Shown here piece by piece: positions 16,242-25,335 of a stretch of DNA of 64,000 nucleotides. A model generated the notes under the pieces. That model ran no database searches and was not told where the DNA came from. It saw only the letters and a list, made by a program, of their open reading frames with translations. The stretch comes from Actinomadura opuntiae (GTDB lineage: Bacteria; Actinomycetota; Actinomycetes; Streptosporangiales; Streptosporangiaceae), in assembly GCF_030283205.1 (NCBI RefSeq), contig NZ_JASNWF010000017.1, forward strand, positions 124,001-188,000, given 5' to 3'. The first letter of the stretch is position 1. Each line of letters begins with the position of its first letter. Position numbers and translations under genes: made by a program.

Positions 16242-17211
16242 CTAACCTGCTGCTGGTGACACAAACGGATTGAACAGCGGCTGACGATCGACCGCGGCGG
16301 CGTGCACTTTTGCCTTCAGCCAGTCAGTGATGCTCCCGCCCCGCTCCAGGAGGAGAAGTAGTTCGTGAGTTTCGGCCAGCACGACGACCCTGCTCGCTAG
16401 CGCCTCCACGCATTGGTCGATTGCGGCTGGTGTATAGCCGGAGTTTGAGATGTAGAGTCCGCGGACGCCGGCTCGGTTGTGAACGCGCACCAGATGCTGG
16501 GCAGTTACCCCAGGGCCGAGGGGCTTGTTCCACCACTTCACTTCGACGAGGTAGGCTTGCCCCTCCAACTCGATGAGCCCGTCTATTTGCTCCAACACTT
16601 CGCCGTCTTTCCTTACGGTGAAGGCCTCACGAACAAGCAAACCGTCAAGCGTGAAAAGATCATTGAGCGCGCTTTCGAAGGCAATGCCTCGCTGATGGGC
16701 GTCTGACATCGACGACAGGCCGACAAGACGCTTTCGGAGCGCTTCACGCTGGGTACGCTGTTGTTGTAGCGCCTCGGCTGCCTCCCCGTTGCTGCCGTAG
16801 CCGCTCCTGCCGTTCCTTCTCTTGAGCCTGCTGCATCCGGGTGAAGGAGTCCTTCGCGTTTACGACGCGCCGTACATCCGCGACGAGGCCCTTGGCTTTG
16901 AGGGCATCCTCTGGCCAGCAAGTCGAGAACTCCTCGAACTCGCAGACTCGCCGGACCACCTCACGACGAGACCTGAGCCCGCGGTCGCCCTCCGTGTTGA
17001 GACGGTTAAGCACCGTGCGAACGATCGTGAATTTGTTGATCGAGTTTCGATCTGTTTCGACTTGGAGGTGCAGATCGGCTGTTATGGGCTCGGGCACGCC
17101 AGCGCTGCGGAAGAAGTCCAAGACGTCGAGCTTGGAGCGCACCAGGCGCGGGATGGCGTCGATGAGGAGGCTGAGCAGCTCGGCAGGGTAGTGGAATGGA
17201 TCATCGGACAC
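16242..17211 (-). pseudogene. Mrr-like restriction endonuclease, frameshifted
   Basis: Two reading frames together give one protein of about 323 residues. The N-terminal part (from GTG 17211: SDDPFHYPAELLSLLIDAIP...) runs to a coiled coil and stops at 16744. The C-terminal part (...GIAFESALNDLFTLDGLLVREAFTV) has the PD-(D/E)xK core IDGLIELEGQAYLVEVKWW. Removing one base from the C4 run at 16784-16787 joins them as QQREAAEALQQQRTQREALRKRL. It is either a recent inactivating insertion or a sequencing error. The gene is convergent with the Qat-like pair, 38 bp away, and may have been part of the same defence cluster. Confidence 0.75.
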
Positions 17212-17384
17212 GTGTGACTCACCGAGTGAGGATGGGGGCTGGAGGACCAAGTGTGCCACTTTTGAGGCATAAGGGCGGCATTAGACCACAGTCTGGATCT
17301 GATCACCTTCCGGGCCGCCCCAGGCGGCGATGACGGAGGTTCGCGATCGGCGCCTCCACCGAAGCGCAAGTGTGCTGGAGCCTC

Positions 17385-17860
17385 ATTAGTTGAGTATGCC
17401 TGGACTTGTTGGCTCTGGCTTGTCCGATGTGAAGCGCTTGGCGGATGGCTCAGATGATGGGGTGGCGGCCTGCTGCGATGTCGTCGGCGAACAGCTCGCC
17501 TGCCTGGGCCGCCAATGCGGCGGTGGCGGCGTCCAGCGCGCTTGCGGCGCCGGGGTAAGTGCTGGTGACGGGTTGGAGTGCCACGGGTACGCGCGGGTTC
17601 ACCTCGGGCGCGGGGCGGCCTCGTGGCGTGTTGAGAGGTGTACGGGACCCCCCGGATGAGCTTCATCAGTAGTTCGAAGGCACCGGTGGCGACCAGGGCG
17701 GGCCAGGCAGCGACTGCGGCACCTACGGGTCCGTGGTCTAGTCCGTGGGCGATGTTGGCGCCCAGGGTGGCGATGAGCCCGTCCACGGTTAGTGGGAGGG
17801 CCTTGGCCGTGGTTCCGGTTTCGCCGTAGTGGCGGACGAGTTCGCAGGGTTCAATCCTGC
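17385..17860 (-). pseudogene. Remnant of DUF2637 (SpdB-like) integrative-element gene
   Basis: On the minus strand one frame reads HYGETGTTAKALPLTVDGLI directly followed by ATLGANIAHGLDHGP, then AAWPALVATGAFELLMKLIR. These are the start and end of a DUF2637 membrane domain with its middle deleted. Further on, in another frame, AGELFADDIAAGRHPIISAI and ALHIGQARANKSR match the family's C-terminal helix-turn-helix tail. An internal deletion plus a frameshift make it non-functional. DUF2637 proteins are typical of actinomycete integrative conjugative elements, supporting the origin of this region. Confidence 0.6.
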
Positions 17861-17880
17861 CCCCGCTACGGGTCTTGGGG
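17853..17880 (+). repeat. attR-like copy of tRNA 3' end
   Basis: The 28 bp are identical to 8240-8267. Just upstream, TTCGCAGGGTTCA is a slightly altered copy of the tRNA T-arm. No tRNA can form here because the 5' part is missing. It marks the right boundary of the element. Confidence 0.75.
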
Positions 17881-17905
17881 TGACGCCCCGAGCCCCCGCC
17901 CCCTC

Positions 17906-18019
17906 GGGGGCTTCGCCCCCTGCTCCCTGCCCCCTTTGGGGCTTCGGCTCTTGGTTGCTTCTGTGTTCTGGAGCTCGGCGGGTAGGGGGCGCTGTGAAGC
18001 TCGGTGGTTCGTCGTGGTG
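17906..18019. repeat. Hairpin and diverged duplicate of the tRNA downstream region
   Basis: The hairpin GGGGG-CTTCG-CCCCC (17906-17920) is followed by 17936-18019, which matches 8445-8529 with about 85% identity over 85 bp. The similarity extends the att duplication well beyond the 28-bp core. No gene is seen in 17881-18171. Confidence 0.65.
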
Positions 18020-18171
18020 GTTCTCGGAATGGTGTTCAGTGGGTGAGAGGACTTGCAAAGTTTTCTTCTGTGGGCGTTCATCTGATTGTCATCTGGGTGC
18101 GCAGAAGTGTGGCCGCGTTTCTACGCTTTTTCCGTTATTGTGCGCTCCTCGGTTGTGGTGAAAGGGACTGC

Positions 18172-19656
18172 ATGACGTCGACGACCGGTCGGTTCGCGAC
18201 CGCCGAGGACGCTGTGGGCGGCGCCAGGCGCGAGCTTGGGCGGCTGTATCCGGTGGTCGCCGGTGTTGTCGCGCTGGGGATTTGCTTGTGGCGGATCGGC
18301 ACGCCTACCTACTGGCGCGACGAGTCGGTGAGCGTGGTCGTCGGACGTTCTGGTGTCAGTGGGATTCGTGAGTTCACGGGACGCATCGATGCCGTCCACA
18401 CGCTGTACTACCTGCTGATCCACCTGGTGACGGAGGTGGGTACCAGCGAGGTTTTTACGCGTGCGCCGTCCGCGGTCGCGGCGGCGCTGGCGGCTGCGGG
18501 GATAGCCGTGCTGGGCAGGCGTCTGTACTCGGCGCGGGCGGGGCTGTACGGCGGCCTGCTCTACGGCCTGCTGCCGATCACCAGCCGGTATGCGGAGGAG
18601 GTCCGCCAGTATGCGCTGGTCAGCGCCGGTGCGGTGCTGGCCTCGTACCTGTTGTTGCGCTCCCTCGACCAGCAGCGTCTCCGGGCCGGCTGGTACATCG
18701 CCTACGCGGCGTCGATGGGACTGCTGGGATGGCTTCACCTGTATGCGTTGTTCCTCCTCCCGGCCCATGCCGTCACCGCGCTGCTGTGGGACCGGCGGCG
18801 GCTCCACCATCTGGTCGCGTGGGGCCTCGCGGCTTTCGCGGCGGTGGCAGCGGTGTTGCCGCTCGTTCTCGTCGCGCGAGGTCAGGAAGGTGCGCAGGTG
18901 TCGTGGTTGCGCCGTCCCGGTCTTGCGGCGCCCTACGATTACGGGTTACTGGTCGCCGGGGGTGGCCGTATCGTCCTGCTGGCCCTTGCGGCGGCCGTCG
19001 TGGCGGGTGCGGTGCGGTTGGCCGGTCGCGACCACCGCAACGCCGCGGCGCTGGTCGTCCCGTGGTTGATCGTGCCATTCGTGGTGGCGTGGACGATCTC
19101 GCAGGCGCACCCGGTGTATCACCCTCGCTACGTTCTGTACTGCGTCTGCGCGCTTGCGCTTCTGGCCGGGGTAGGGCTGGAGGCCGTGACCGAGCGGCTG
19201 ACGGGTGGCTTGTCGGTGGCCGTCCTCGCGCTGGCGTGCCTGGCGGTGGCGGTTCTCCCGGCCCAGCTCGAACTGCGGGAGCCGCGGAGCCGGCCGGACG
19301 ACCTCCGTTCGCTCGCGGCCGTGTTGCGGCAACGGTCCCGGCCGGGCGATGCCGTCCTGTACGTCCCCGCGGACCAGCGGGTTTTCGCCACCGTCTACGC
19401 CGACGCCTTCGCCCGCCTGGACGCGGCGGCGCTGCACGACCACGGCAGGGACCTGCCGACCGATCGCTTCCGGACCGCGCTGGGCTCCCGCTCCCGGATC
19501 TGGGTCGTGGAGATCCCTCCGCCCGGCCACCGGTACCGAACCCCGTTGCCGCTGCGCAACCTCACGGCGCTCCGCAGGGACGGGCGGTTCACCTCCACCG
19601 GCTCCTGGGCATTCGGCGGCGTCCGGCTCGCCTTGTACAGCCGGCATGGGGGTTAG
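18172..19656 (+). CDS. GT39/ArnT-like membrane glycosyltransferase
   Basis: The 494-residue polytopic membrane protein has about ten hydrophobic helices. An early extracytoplasmic acidic motif TYWRDESVS is typical of GT-C enzymes (PMT/ArnT family), which move sugars from polyprenyl-phosphate donors. A loop with YAEEVRQYALVSAG and a soluble C-terminal domain of about 100 residues follow. The ATG at 18172 is preferred over an upstream in-frame start at 18004 because it is followed by the first conserved helix and preceded by AAAGGGA. The acceptor is unknown; a cell-envelope glycan or glycoprotein is likely. Confidence 0.75.
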   Translation: MTSTTGRFATAEDAVGGARRELGRLYPVVAGVVALGICLWRIGTPTYWRDESVSVVVGRSGVSGIREFTGRIDAVHTLYYLLIHLVTEVGTSEVFTRAPSAVAAALAAAGIAVLGRRLYSARAGLYGGLLYGLLPITSRYAEEVRQYALVSAGAVLASYLLLRSLDQQRLRAGWYIAYAASMGLLGWLHLYALFLLPAHAVTALLWDRRRLHHLVAWGLAAFAAVAAVLPLVLVARGQEGAQVSWLRRPGLAAPYDYGLLVAGGGRIVLLALAAAVVAGAVRLAGRDHRNAAALVVPWLIVPFVVAWTISQAHPVYHPRYVLYCVCALALLAGVGLEAVTERLTGGLSVAVLALACLAVAVLPAQLELREPRSRPDDLRSLAAVLRQRSRPGDAVLYVPADQRVFATVYADAFARLDAAALHDHGRDLPTDRFRTALGSRSRIWVVEIPPPGHRYRTPLPLRNLTALRRDGRFTSTGSWAFGGVRLALYSRHGG

Positions 19657-20453
19657 TTGGTCGGTTTGCGGGCTACGGCGCTTGCGCCTAGGCCGGCCAG
19701 GTCTTCGGCTGGGGCCACTTCCTGTGGCGCCAGGTCGGGCCTCCAGAGGTACGGGTCCACAAGGCCGGGGTCCAGGAGTTCGAAATCGCCGAACAGGGCG
19801 GTGATCTCGTCTTTGCCGCGCAGGGTGCCCAGGCCCATTGCGCCCTGGTAGGCATCGGCGACCTCGCGCAGGGCCGGGAGGACGTGGCTGATCGTCAGGA
19901 AGCTGCCGGGCGCCAGGCGGTCGCGAAGGCGTGCCAGCAGGTCGGCGGGGGCGGGGTCGGGCAGGAAGTGGAACAGGGCCAGCGCGCTGACGGCGACGGG
20001 CCGGCCGAAGTCCAGCGTCCGGGCCGCCTGCCGCATGATGCGGTCGATGTCGGTGACGTCGGAGTCGACGTAGTCGGTGCTGCCCTCCGGGCGGCTGGTC
20101 AGCAGCGCGCGGGCATGGACGAGGACGATCGGGTCGTTGTCGACGTACACCACCCGGGACTCCGGCGCGACACTCTGCGCGACCTCGTGCAGGTTGGGCG
20201 AGGTCGGCAGGCCGGTACCGAGGTCGAGGAACTGGCGGACCCCGTAGTCGCGCGCGAGCACGCCGACGGAGCGGGCCAGGAACCTGCGGTTGGCCAGGGC
20301 CAGCGGCCGCAGCTGCGGGCAGAAGCTGAGGATCTTCTGGCCGAACTCGCGGTCGGCACCGAAATGGTCCTTGCCGCCGAGGTAGAAGTCGTACACCCGG
20401 GCCGGATGCGGCACGTCCGTGCGCAGGTCCACGGGGGGTGAGGCGTCGGTCAT
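19653..20453 (-). CDS. DUF574-type SAM-dependent methyltransferase
   Basis: The 266-residue protein has the SAM motif FLDLGTGLPTSPNLHEVAQ, the N-terminal family signature HPARVYDFYLGGKDHF, and VVYVDNDPIVLVHARALL. This large actinobacterial family (Methyltransf_19/DUF574) usually has many paralogues per genome. Substrates are mostly unknown. It converges on the glycosyltransferase gene with a 4-bp overlap. Confidence 0.9.
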   Translation of the reverse strand: MTDASPPVDLRTDVPHPARVYDFYLGGKDHFGADREFGQKILSFCPQLRPLALANRRFLARSVGVLARDYGVRQFLDLGTGLPTSPNLHEVAQSVAPESRVVYVDNDPIVLVHARALLTSRPEGSTDYVDSDVTDIDRIMRQAARTLDFGRPVAVSALALFHFLPDPAPADLLARLRDRLAPGSFLTISHVLPALREVADAYQGAMGLGTLRGKDEITALFGDFELLDPGLVDPYLWRPDLAPQEVAPAEDLAGLGASAVARKPTN

Positions 20454-20612
20454 GAGGGGTTCTTCCTGGGGACGGGGGAGCCATCGCGACCGTCCGATCC
20501 TCGCATGATCGACGGCCGCCGGGGAGGTGATCGTTCCGTGTCGCGGGGCCCTCCGGCCGGGCCGGGCGCGTGCTTAATGGTGGATTATTTGCGTCCGAAT
20601 TGGGGTGATCGA

Positions 20613-20625
20613 GTGTTACGAACAC
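20613..20625. promoter_or_regulatory. Inverted repeat upstream of the VWA gene
   Basis: GTGTT-ACG-AACAC is a perfect 5-bp inverted repeat about 85 bp before the start at 20711, in an AT-richer promoter-like stretch. It is a possible operator; the binder is unknown. Confidence 0.35.
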
Positions 20626-20710
20626 GTTGTGGGCGGTCGGGTGGGCGCTGCCTAGACTGGGCGATACGAGCCGGGGGGACGTGCATTCTTGCTCATCCGA
20701 TGGGAGTGGG

Positions 20711-22759
20711 ATGTCCTCGGAGGGTGGCCCCGATCGGCGGAGCAGAGGCCGTCAGGAACTGACGGTACTGGGGTTCGCGGTCGCGTTGTTCTGTGCCTTT
20801 CTCGGGGTCTATGGCGGCCGGTTGCTGAGTCTGCCGTGGTGGGGGCAGGCGCTCTTCATCGCCGGTGCCGTGGGCGCCTTTTTCGGGGCCGTGGCCGTCA
20901 TGACCACCGGGGGCTCCGGCGTCTGGGCGAAAGTGAAGATCGTCCTCGCTCAGGTGGTGGGAGTGGTCAAGTGGTCCTGGCCCGGGATCGTCGGCGCGGC
21001 GGTCGTGATCTCGGGTGTTGTCCTTGTACCGCCGTTGGTGACTGCGAATGGGGAGTGCGGGAAACCGGTCGACCTGCGGGTCGTCACCGACGCGGAGAAT
21101 GTCGCCCCGTTGGCCGCTGCGGCTCAGCGGTACGTGACGGAGAAGTCGGAGCACGGATGCCGGCGGGTGACCGTCGACGTCGCGGGTGACGCGCCCACCG
21201 ACGAGGTCAAGAACGGGTTCGCCCGTGGATGGACCAGCCCGGGGATCGACCTGAACGATGGTGACTGCACGTCCCTGCCTGCACGGGCGACGCTCCTCGG
21301 TTCGCAGCCGGACGTCTGGATACCCGCCGACCGGACGGTCGCGGAAGGGGTGCGGCAGTACAGCGAAGGTGGGGGCACGTGTTCGGCGAAGCAGAATCCT
21401 CTGCGGGCGAAGGCCGACCTGGACATCGGCGGGTCCGTCGGGACGTCCCCGGTGGTCGTCGGGGTCTTCGGTGATGCGGATCGCCAGGATCTGGCGGGCG
21501 ATCAGGGGCGGCAGAGCCTGACGGCGCTGCTCCACGTGTTCAGTGCCGACCAAGTGCTGAATTCCGTGGCGCGGCCTTCTCCTGACACTTCGGATTCGGC
21601 GTTGCTGGCGACGCCGGTGTTGCATCAGGCGTTGCGGAGCGGGTGGGCCGGCGGCGACCGGGAGCCGGTGGAGAAGATACTCGATCAGAGCAGGATTTCC
21701 GCTGGTGACGCGGCTTCGATGCTGTGCGCTTTCCGGGACGATGACGCGGCCGGGAAGAATCCGCCCGGTGACGTCGCCGTCATTGTGCCCGAGGATCTGC
21801 TGGCGAGATACGACCATGGTGACGTGCTGGGGACGGGCTGCCGGAGCGGGCCGCCTTCCCAGAAATGGCGGCTCTTTCCGTATTACACGGCGGACCTTCC
21901 GGCGCTCGATCACCCCTTCGTGCACGTCCGCTGGCCCGGAGAGGACACCGCCCGGCGTGACGAGGCGGTGGCGGCCTTCCGGAAATGGCTCGACGGCGGA
22001 GAACTCGCGCGGGAGGGTCTGCGCACCGTTTCCGGGAAGCTCGCCGCCGGGAACGGTGTGGTGCGGAGCCTGCGGGACGGTCATGTGGTCCCCGACGCCA
22101 TGCCGCCGCACCACCTGCGCGGGGACGCCGGCTGCGTCGGGTCGCTGCAGGAGGTGAAGGACTGCTATGCCGATGCGCGGCCGGCGTATCCGCTGAGCCT
22201 GCTGGTCGACGTCTCCGGCTCGATGGCCAATCCCGTGACCAAGGGCGGCCCGCGGCTCGGCCGCGCGCAGGACCTGGCACTGCGCATCGTGGGCGACGTC
22301 CGGCCGACCGCGCCGACATCGCTGTTCCTCTTCTCCGCCGTGACCAGGCCGGAGACCGGGCCGATCGCCTCGTCCGGCAACGAGGCGACGCGTCCCGACG
22401 TGCAGGCCGCGATCCAGCGGGCCGTCACCAACGGGCGGGATCTGGCACTGACCACCGCCATTGAGCAGGCGGCCGGCCGGTTGCACCGCGGCAAGCAGAC
22501 GCTGGTGGTGCTGACCGACGGGCAGGCCGCCGCCACCAACCGCGACGGCGCCGCTCAGGCCCGCGGTCTGGCCGGACGGCTGCGGGCGGACAAGCCCGGA
22601 CTGCGCCTGCTCATCGTGCCGACCGGGCCGGGGGACTGCGGGGCCGAGCCCGTCGCATCGATCGCCGCCACGTTCGGCCCGGGGTCCTGCATCGGAAGGC
22701 CCCAGGCCGCCGTCGAGGACCTCGTGAGCCTCGTGATGGCCGACGTCTTCTGGGGGTGA
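20711..22759 (+). CDS. Membrane protein with solute-binding and VWA domains
   Basis: The 682-residue protein starts with three transmembrane helices (about residues 18-105). A long extracytoplasmic part resembling a bacterial solute-binding protein (VDLRVVTDAENVAPLAAAA onward) follows. A C-terminal von Willebrand A domain has an intact MIDAS start, LLVDVSGSMANPV, and LVVLTDGQAA. VWA domains bind ligands through a metal, so it may assemble an envelope complex. The ATG at 20711 is preceded by GGGAGTGGG. Its stop overlaps the next gene's start (GTGA), giving a coupled pair of sensors or binding proteins with no transporter nearby. Confidence 0.75.
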   Translation: MSSEGGPDRRSRGRQELTVLGFAVALFCAFLGVYGGRLLSLPWWGQALFIAGAVGAFFGAVAVMTTGGSGVWAKVKIVLAQVVGVVKWSWPGIVGAAVVISGVVLVPPLVTANGECGKPVDLRVVTDAENVAPLAAAAQRYVTEKSEHGCRRVTVDVAGDAPTDEVKNGFARGWTSPGIDLNDGDCTSLPARATLLGSQPDVWIPADRTVAEGVRQYSEGGGTCSAKQNPLRAKADLDIGGSVGTSPVVVGVFGDADRQDLAGDQGRQSLTALLHVFSADQVLNSVARPSPDTSDSALLATPVLHQALRSGWAGGDREPVEKILDQSRISAGDAASMLCAFRDDDAAGKNPPGDVAVIVPEDLLARYDHGDVLGTGCRSGPPSQKWRLFPYYTADLPALDHPFVHVRWPGEDTARRDEAVAAFRKWLDGGELAREGLRTVSGKLAAGNGVVRSLRDGHVVPDAMPPHHLRGDAGCVGSLQEVKDCYADARPAYPLSLLVDVSGSMANPVTKGGPRLGRAQDLALRIVGDVRPTAPTSLFLFSAVTRPETGPIASSGNEATRPDVQAAIQRAVTNGRDLALTTAIEQAAGRLHRGKQTLVVLTDGQAAATNRDGAAQARGLAGRLRADKPGLRLLIVPTGPGDCGAEPVASIAATFGPGSCIGRPQAAVEDLVSLVMADVFWG

Positions 22760-24075
22760 CGGTGCACGTCCGCTTCTTCGCAAGGCACAAGCGCCTCTGC
22801 TCCTCGCTGGCGGCGCTGGTCCTGCTGGTGGCCGCTGGGCTCGGGGTGAGGTGGTCGATGGGCTACCGTCCCCGTTTCCACGGGTGCGGGAAGCACCGCG
22901 GCCTGACCATCGCGACGGACGTCGACGTCAGCCCGGACTTCCAGCGGCGCGCCCTGGTCGAGGGGTGGAACAGGACGCACCCGGAGCAGCCGGCCACGTT
23001 GATCGAGGTGTCGCGGTCGACGGACACGACGCGCAGCCAGATCGCCGCCGCCCTGGAGTCCGGAAGCTGCGCCTACGATGTGCTGCTCGTCGATGTCGCG
23101 TGGCTGCCCGAATACGCGCGGCGCGGTTTCCTGGAGAAGGTCCGGCGGTCATGGATCGACAACCCGGCCGACTTCGTTCCGCAGACCATGGCGACGGGAC
23201 GGTGGGACGGGGATCAGTACGCGGTTCCGTGGTTCACCGATGCCGGACTGCTCTATGTGCGGAAGGGCGAGAAGGCACCGGAGTCGTGGGACGAGCTGCT
23301 CCGCCAGGGGTATGCGGCGCAGCTCGAGAACTACGAGGGGCTCACCGCCAACGCCCTTGAGGTCATCTGGAACACCCAGGGCGGGGCGGTTCTCAGCGGC
23401 GACGTGGGCCGGGTGGACGCGAAGACCGCGCAGGTCGTCCTGAACGGGCTCGACCGCCTCGCGGGCGCCGGACCGGCCCTGTCGGCATCGCGCGCCTATA
23501 TGGAGGACGGTTCCCTCGAGGCGTTCGCGAGCGGCCACGCCCGGCTCATGCGGAACTGGCCGTTCGCGTTCAGGGCGCTCACCGCCGATCCGCGGGTCGG
23601 CAGCGGCTTCGATGTGGCGACCCTGCCGAAGCCCGGGCTCACCGTGCTCGGCGGATGGGACCTGGCGGTGTCCGCGCGCTCCGAGCACCCGGCGGAGGCG
23701 GGACGGCTCATCGATTTCCTCACAAGCAAGGACTCCCAGCATCAGCTGTTCGTCTGCGGCGGGTTCACTCCGACCCGGACATCGGTCTTCGACGACACGA
23801 CGCCCTGCAAGGACCCGAAGTACACGCCGGAGGAGCTGCCCACGCCCGAGCGGTTCGCGCAATTCGCCACGACCCTCAAGGCCGCGCTGTACCAGGCCCG
23901 TCTCCGGCCGGTCACGCCGTATTACGCGCAGTTCAGCGAGACGTTCCGCGGGTGCGTCGAGCAGGTGCTCAACGCCCGTGCCGGGATGCGGGGCGCCAGG
24001 AAGCCGACTGCCGAAGCGTTCGCGAACGCGCTCACGGCCGCGTTGAAGGGCAAGCGCGGTAGCTGTGGCGGCTAG
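22756..24075 (+). CDS. Extracellular solute-binding protein, orphan
   Basis: The 439-residue protein has an N-terminal signal anchor (LCSSLAALVLLVAAGLGV, no lipobox cysteine). A family-1-type solute-binding fold follows: LTIATDVDVSPDFQRRALVEGWNRTHP, YDVLLVDVAWLPEYARRGFL, YAVPWFTDAGLLYVRKG and FMLxNWP-like ARLMRNWPFAF. Such proteins usually deliver sugars or peptides to ABC permeases, but none is encoded here. Coupling to the VWA/solute-binding gene suggests a signalling or envelope-sensing role. It starts at a GTG overlapping the upstream stop; a second GTG at 22762 is possible. Confidence 0.75.
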   Translation: MTVHVRFFARHKRLCSSLAALVLLVAAGLGVRWSMGYRPRFHGCGKHRGLTIATDVDVSPDFQRRALVEGWNRTHPEQPATLIEVSRSTDTTRSQIAAALESGSCAYDVLLVDVAWLPEYARRGFLEKVRRSWIDNPADFVPQTMATGRWDGDQYAVPWFTDAGLLYVRKGEKAPESWDELLRQGYAAQLENYEGLTANALEVIWNTQGGAVLSGDVGRVDAKTAQVVLNGLDRLAGAGPALSASRAYMEDGSLEAFASGHARLMRNWPFAFRALTADPRVGSGFDVATLPKPGLTVLGGWDLAVSARSEHPAEAGRLIDFLTSKDSQHQLFVCGGFTPTRTSVFDDTTPCKDPKYTPEELPTPERFAQFATTLKAALYQARLRPVTPYYAQFSETFRGCVEQVLNARAGMRGARKPTAEAFANALTAALKGKRGSCGG

Positions 24076-24740
24076 TGGGCGGTGTTGATTATTTCGGCTA
24101 GGCGGGTGGGGTGGGAGAGGAACGCGGAGTGGCTTGAGGGGAGGTCGTGGACGTGGGTGGCGCGGGTGCCGAGGGTTCGCTGGACGCCCACGGCGGTCGC
24201 GCGGTCTTCGGTGCAGATGACGTAGGTGGAGGGGATCGTCTTCCAGGCGACGGCGTTCGGGGATTGCTGCGCGAAGGGTGGGGCCATGGGGCGTAGGTGG
24301 CTTGCGGCCTCGCGGGGGTCGGGGCAGTCGTGGAAGAGGACGTGCTCGGCGCGGTCGGGCTTGAAGACGAGGAGGCCGTCCTCGAAGTCGCAGTCGACTT
24401 GGGGGTTGATGTTGGGTTCGGTGCCGGCCATGGCGGCGAAGGTCATGAGGGTCTCGTTCTCGTCGGCGTTGTAGGCGGCGACATAGACGAGGTGGCGCAC
24501 GGCGGGGTGGCCCGCAGCCGCTTCGGTCGCGGGCATGCCGCCGTAGGAGTGGGCCACGAGGGTGACGTCGGTGTGGGCGTCCAGGACGTCGCGGATCGCA
24601 CGGGCGTCGTCATGCATGTCGCCGTGGGGCGGGCCGCAGCTGGGCAGGTCGACGGCGACGGCCGGCGCGTTCAGGTGGGGCGTCACCTCCCGCCAGTACC
24701 AGGGGCTGTGCCAGGCTCCGTGCACCAGGACGAACGTCAT
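24072..24740 (-). CDS. Alpha/beta hydrolase
   Basis: The 222-residue protein has oxyanion strand LVHGAWHSPWYW, nucleophile elbow VAHSYGGMPA (catalytic Ser) and a C-terminal SSHSAFLSHP histidine. It resembles small esterases of the salicylate-binding-protein/EstC group. The substrate is unknown. The ATG at 24740 is preceded by GAGAGGA. The 3' end overlaps the convergent solute-binding-protein gene by 4 bp. Confidence 0.85.
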   Translation of the reverse strand: MTFVLVHGAWHSPWYWREVTPHLNAPAVAVDLPSCGPPHGDMHDDARAIRDVLDAHTDVTLVAHSYGGMPATEAAAGHPAVRHLVYVAAYNADENETLMTFAAMAGTEPNINPQVDCDFEDGLLVFKPDRAEHVLFHDCPDPREAASHLRPMAPPFAQQSPNAVAWKTIPSTYVICTEDRATAVGVQRTLGTRATHVHDLPSSHSAFLSHPTRLAEIINTAH

Positions 24741-24830
24741 GGCCGGTCCTCTCGTCGGCGGCAGAACCATCGTAGGACGATGTGTCGGGGGCGTCGCGGG
24801 ACTTCGGGAAGGCGGACATAACCTGGAGTT

Positions 24831-25205
24831 ATGCGGAACGTGGTGGCGGGTGTGCTCGATGTTTGCTGCGTGCTCGTGTTCGTGGGGATCGGGCGCAGCT
24901 CGCATGACGAGGCGGCCAGTGTGACGGGGTTCCTGAACACCGCATGGCCGTTCCTGGTGGGGGTTGCGGTCGGGTGGGCCCTGTTGCGGGTGTGGCGGCG
25001 CCGGGCCGACGCGGTTCCGGTGGGGGCCGGCGTCTGGCTGTCGACGGTCGCGGTGGGGATGGTCCTGCGGGTCGTCTCGGGGCAGGGGATCGCGTTCACG
25101 TTCGTGCTGGTCGCGCTGGTGTTCCTGGGACTGGTGCTGGTCGGCTGGCGGGGCGCGGTGCGGGGTCTGGAGGCCGTCCGGGGTGACAAACCCGAGCGTG
25201 TCTGA
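24831..25205 (+). CDS. DUF3054 membrane protein
   Basis: The 124-residue protein has four predicted helices. The motifs VLDVCCVLVFVGIGRSSHDE and FLNTAWPFLVG match the small actinobacterial DUF3054 family. Its function is unknown. It is divergent from the alpha/beta hydrolase, 90 bp away. Confidence 0.82.
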   Translation: MRNVVAGVLDVCCVLVFVGIGRSSHDEAASVTGFLNTAWPFLVGVAVGWALLRVWRRRADAVPVGAGVWLSTVAVGMVLRVVSGQGIAFTFVLVALVFLGLVLVGWRGAVRGLEAVRGDKPERV

Positions 25206-25284
25206 GTTGTTGGATCTCTCCAAATGACCGGGCGGTCTGTTTGCCGGTCGGGCCGATTGACGCCGGATGCGCGGTGCTGGTGAA

Positions 25285-25311
25285 GTTACCCGCGAGTCAC
25301 GTGGGTGACCG
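25285..25311. promoter_or_regulatory. Inverted repeat before the acyl-AMP ligase gene
   Basis: GTTACCC and GGGTGAC form an inverted repeat with one mismatch about 11 bp apart, 25-50 bp before the gene at 25336. It is a candidate operator. Confidence 0.35.
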
Positions 25312-25335
25312 AGCAAGCATGTCGAAGGGGACACG

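Noticed and set aside
17734..17745. TGGTCTAGTCCG, resembling a DasR dre site
   Set aside because: It matches only part of the dre consensus and lies inside the DUF2637 remnant, far from promoters.
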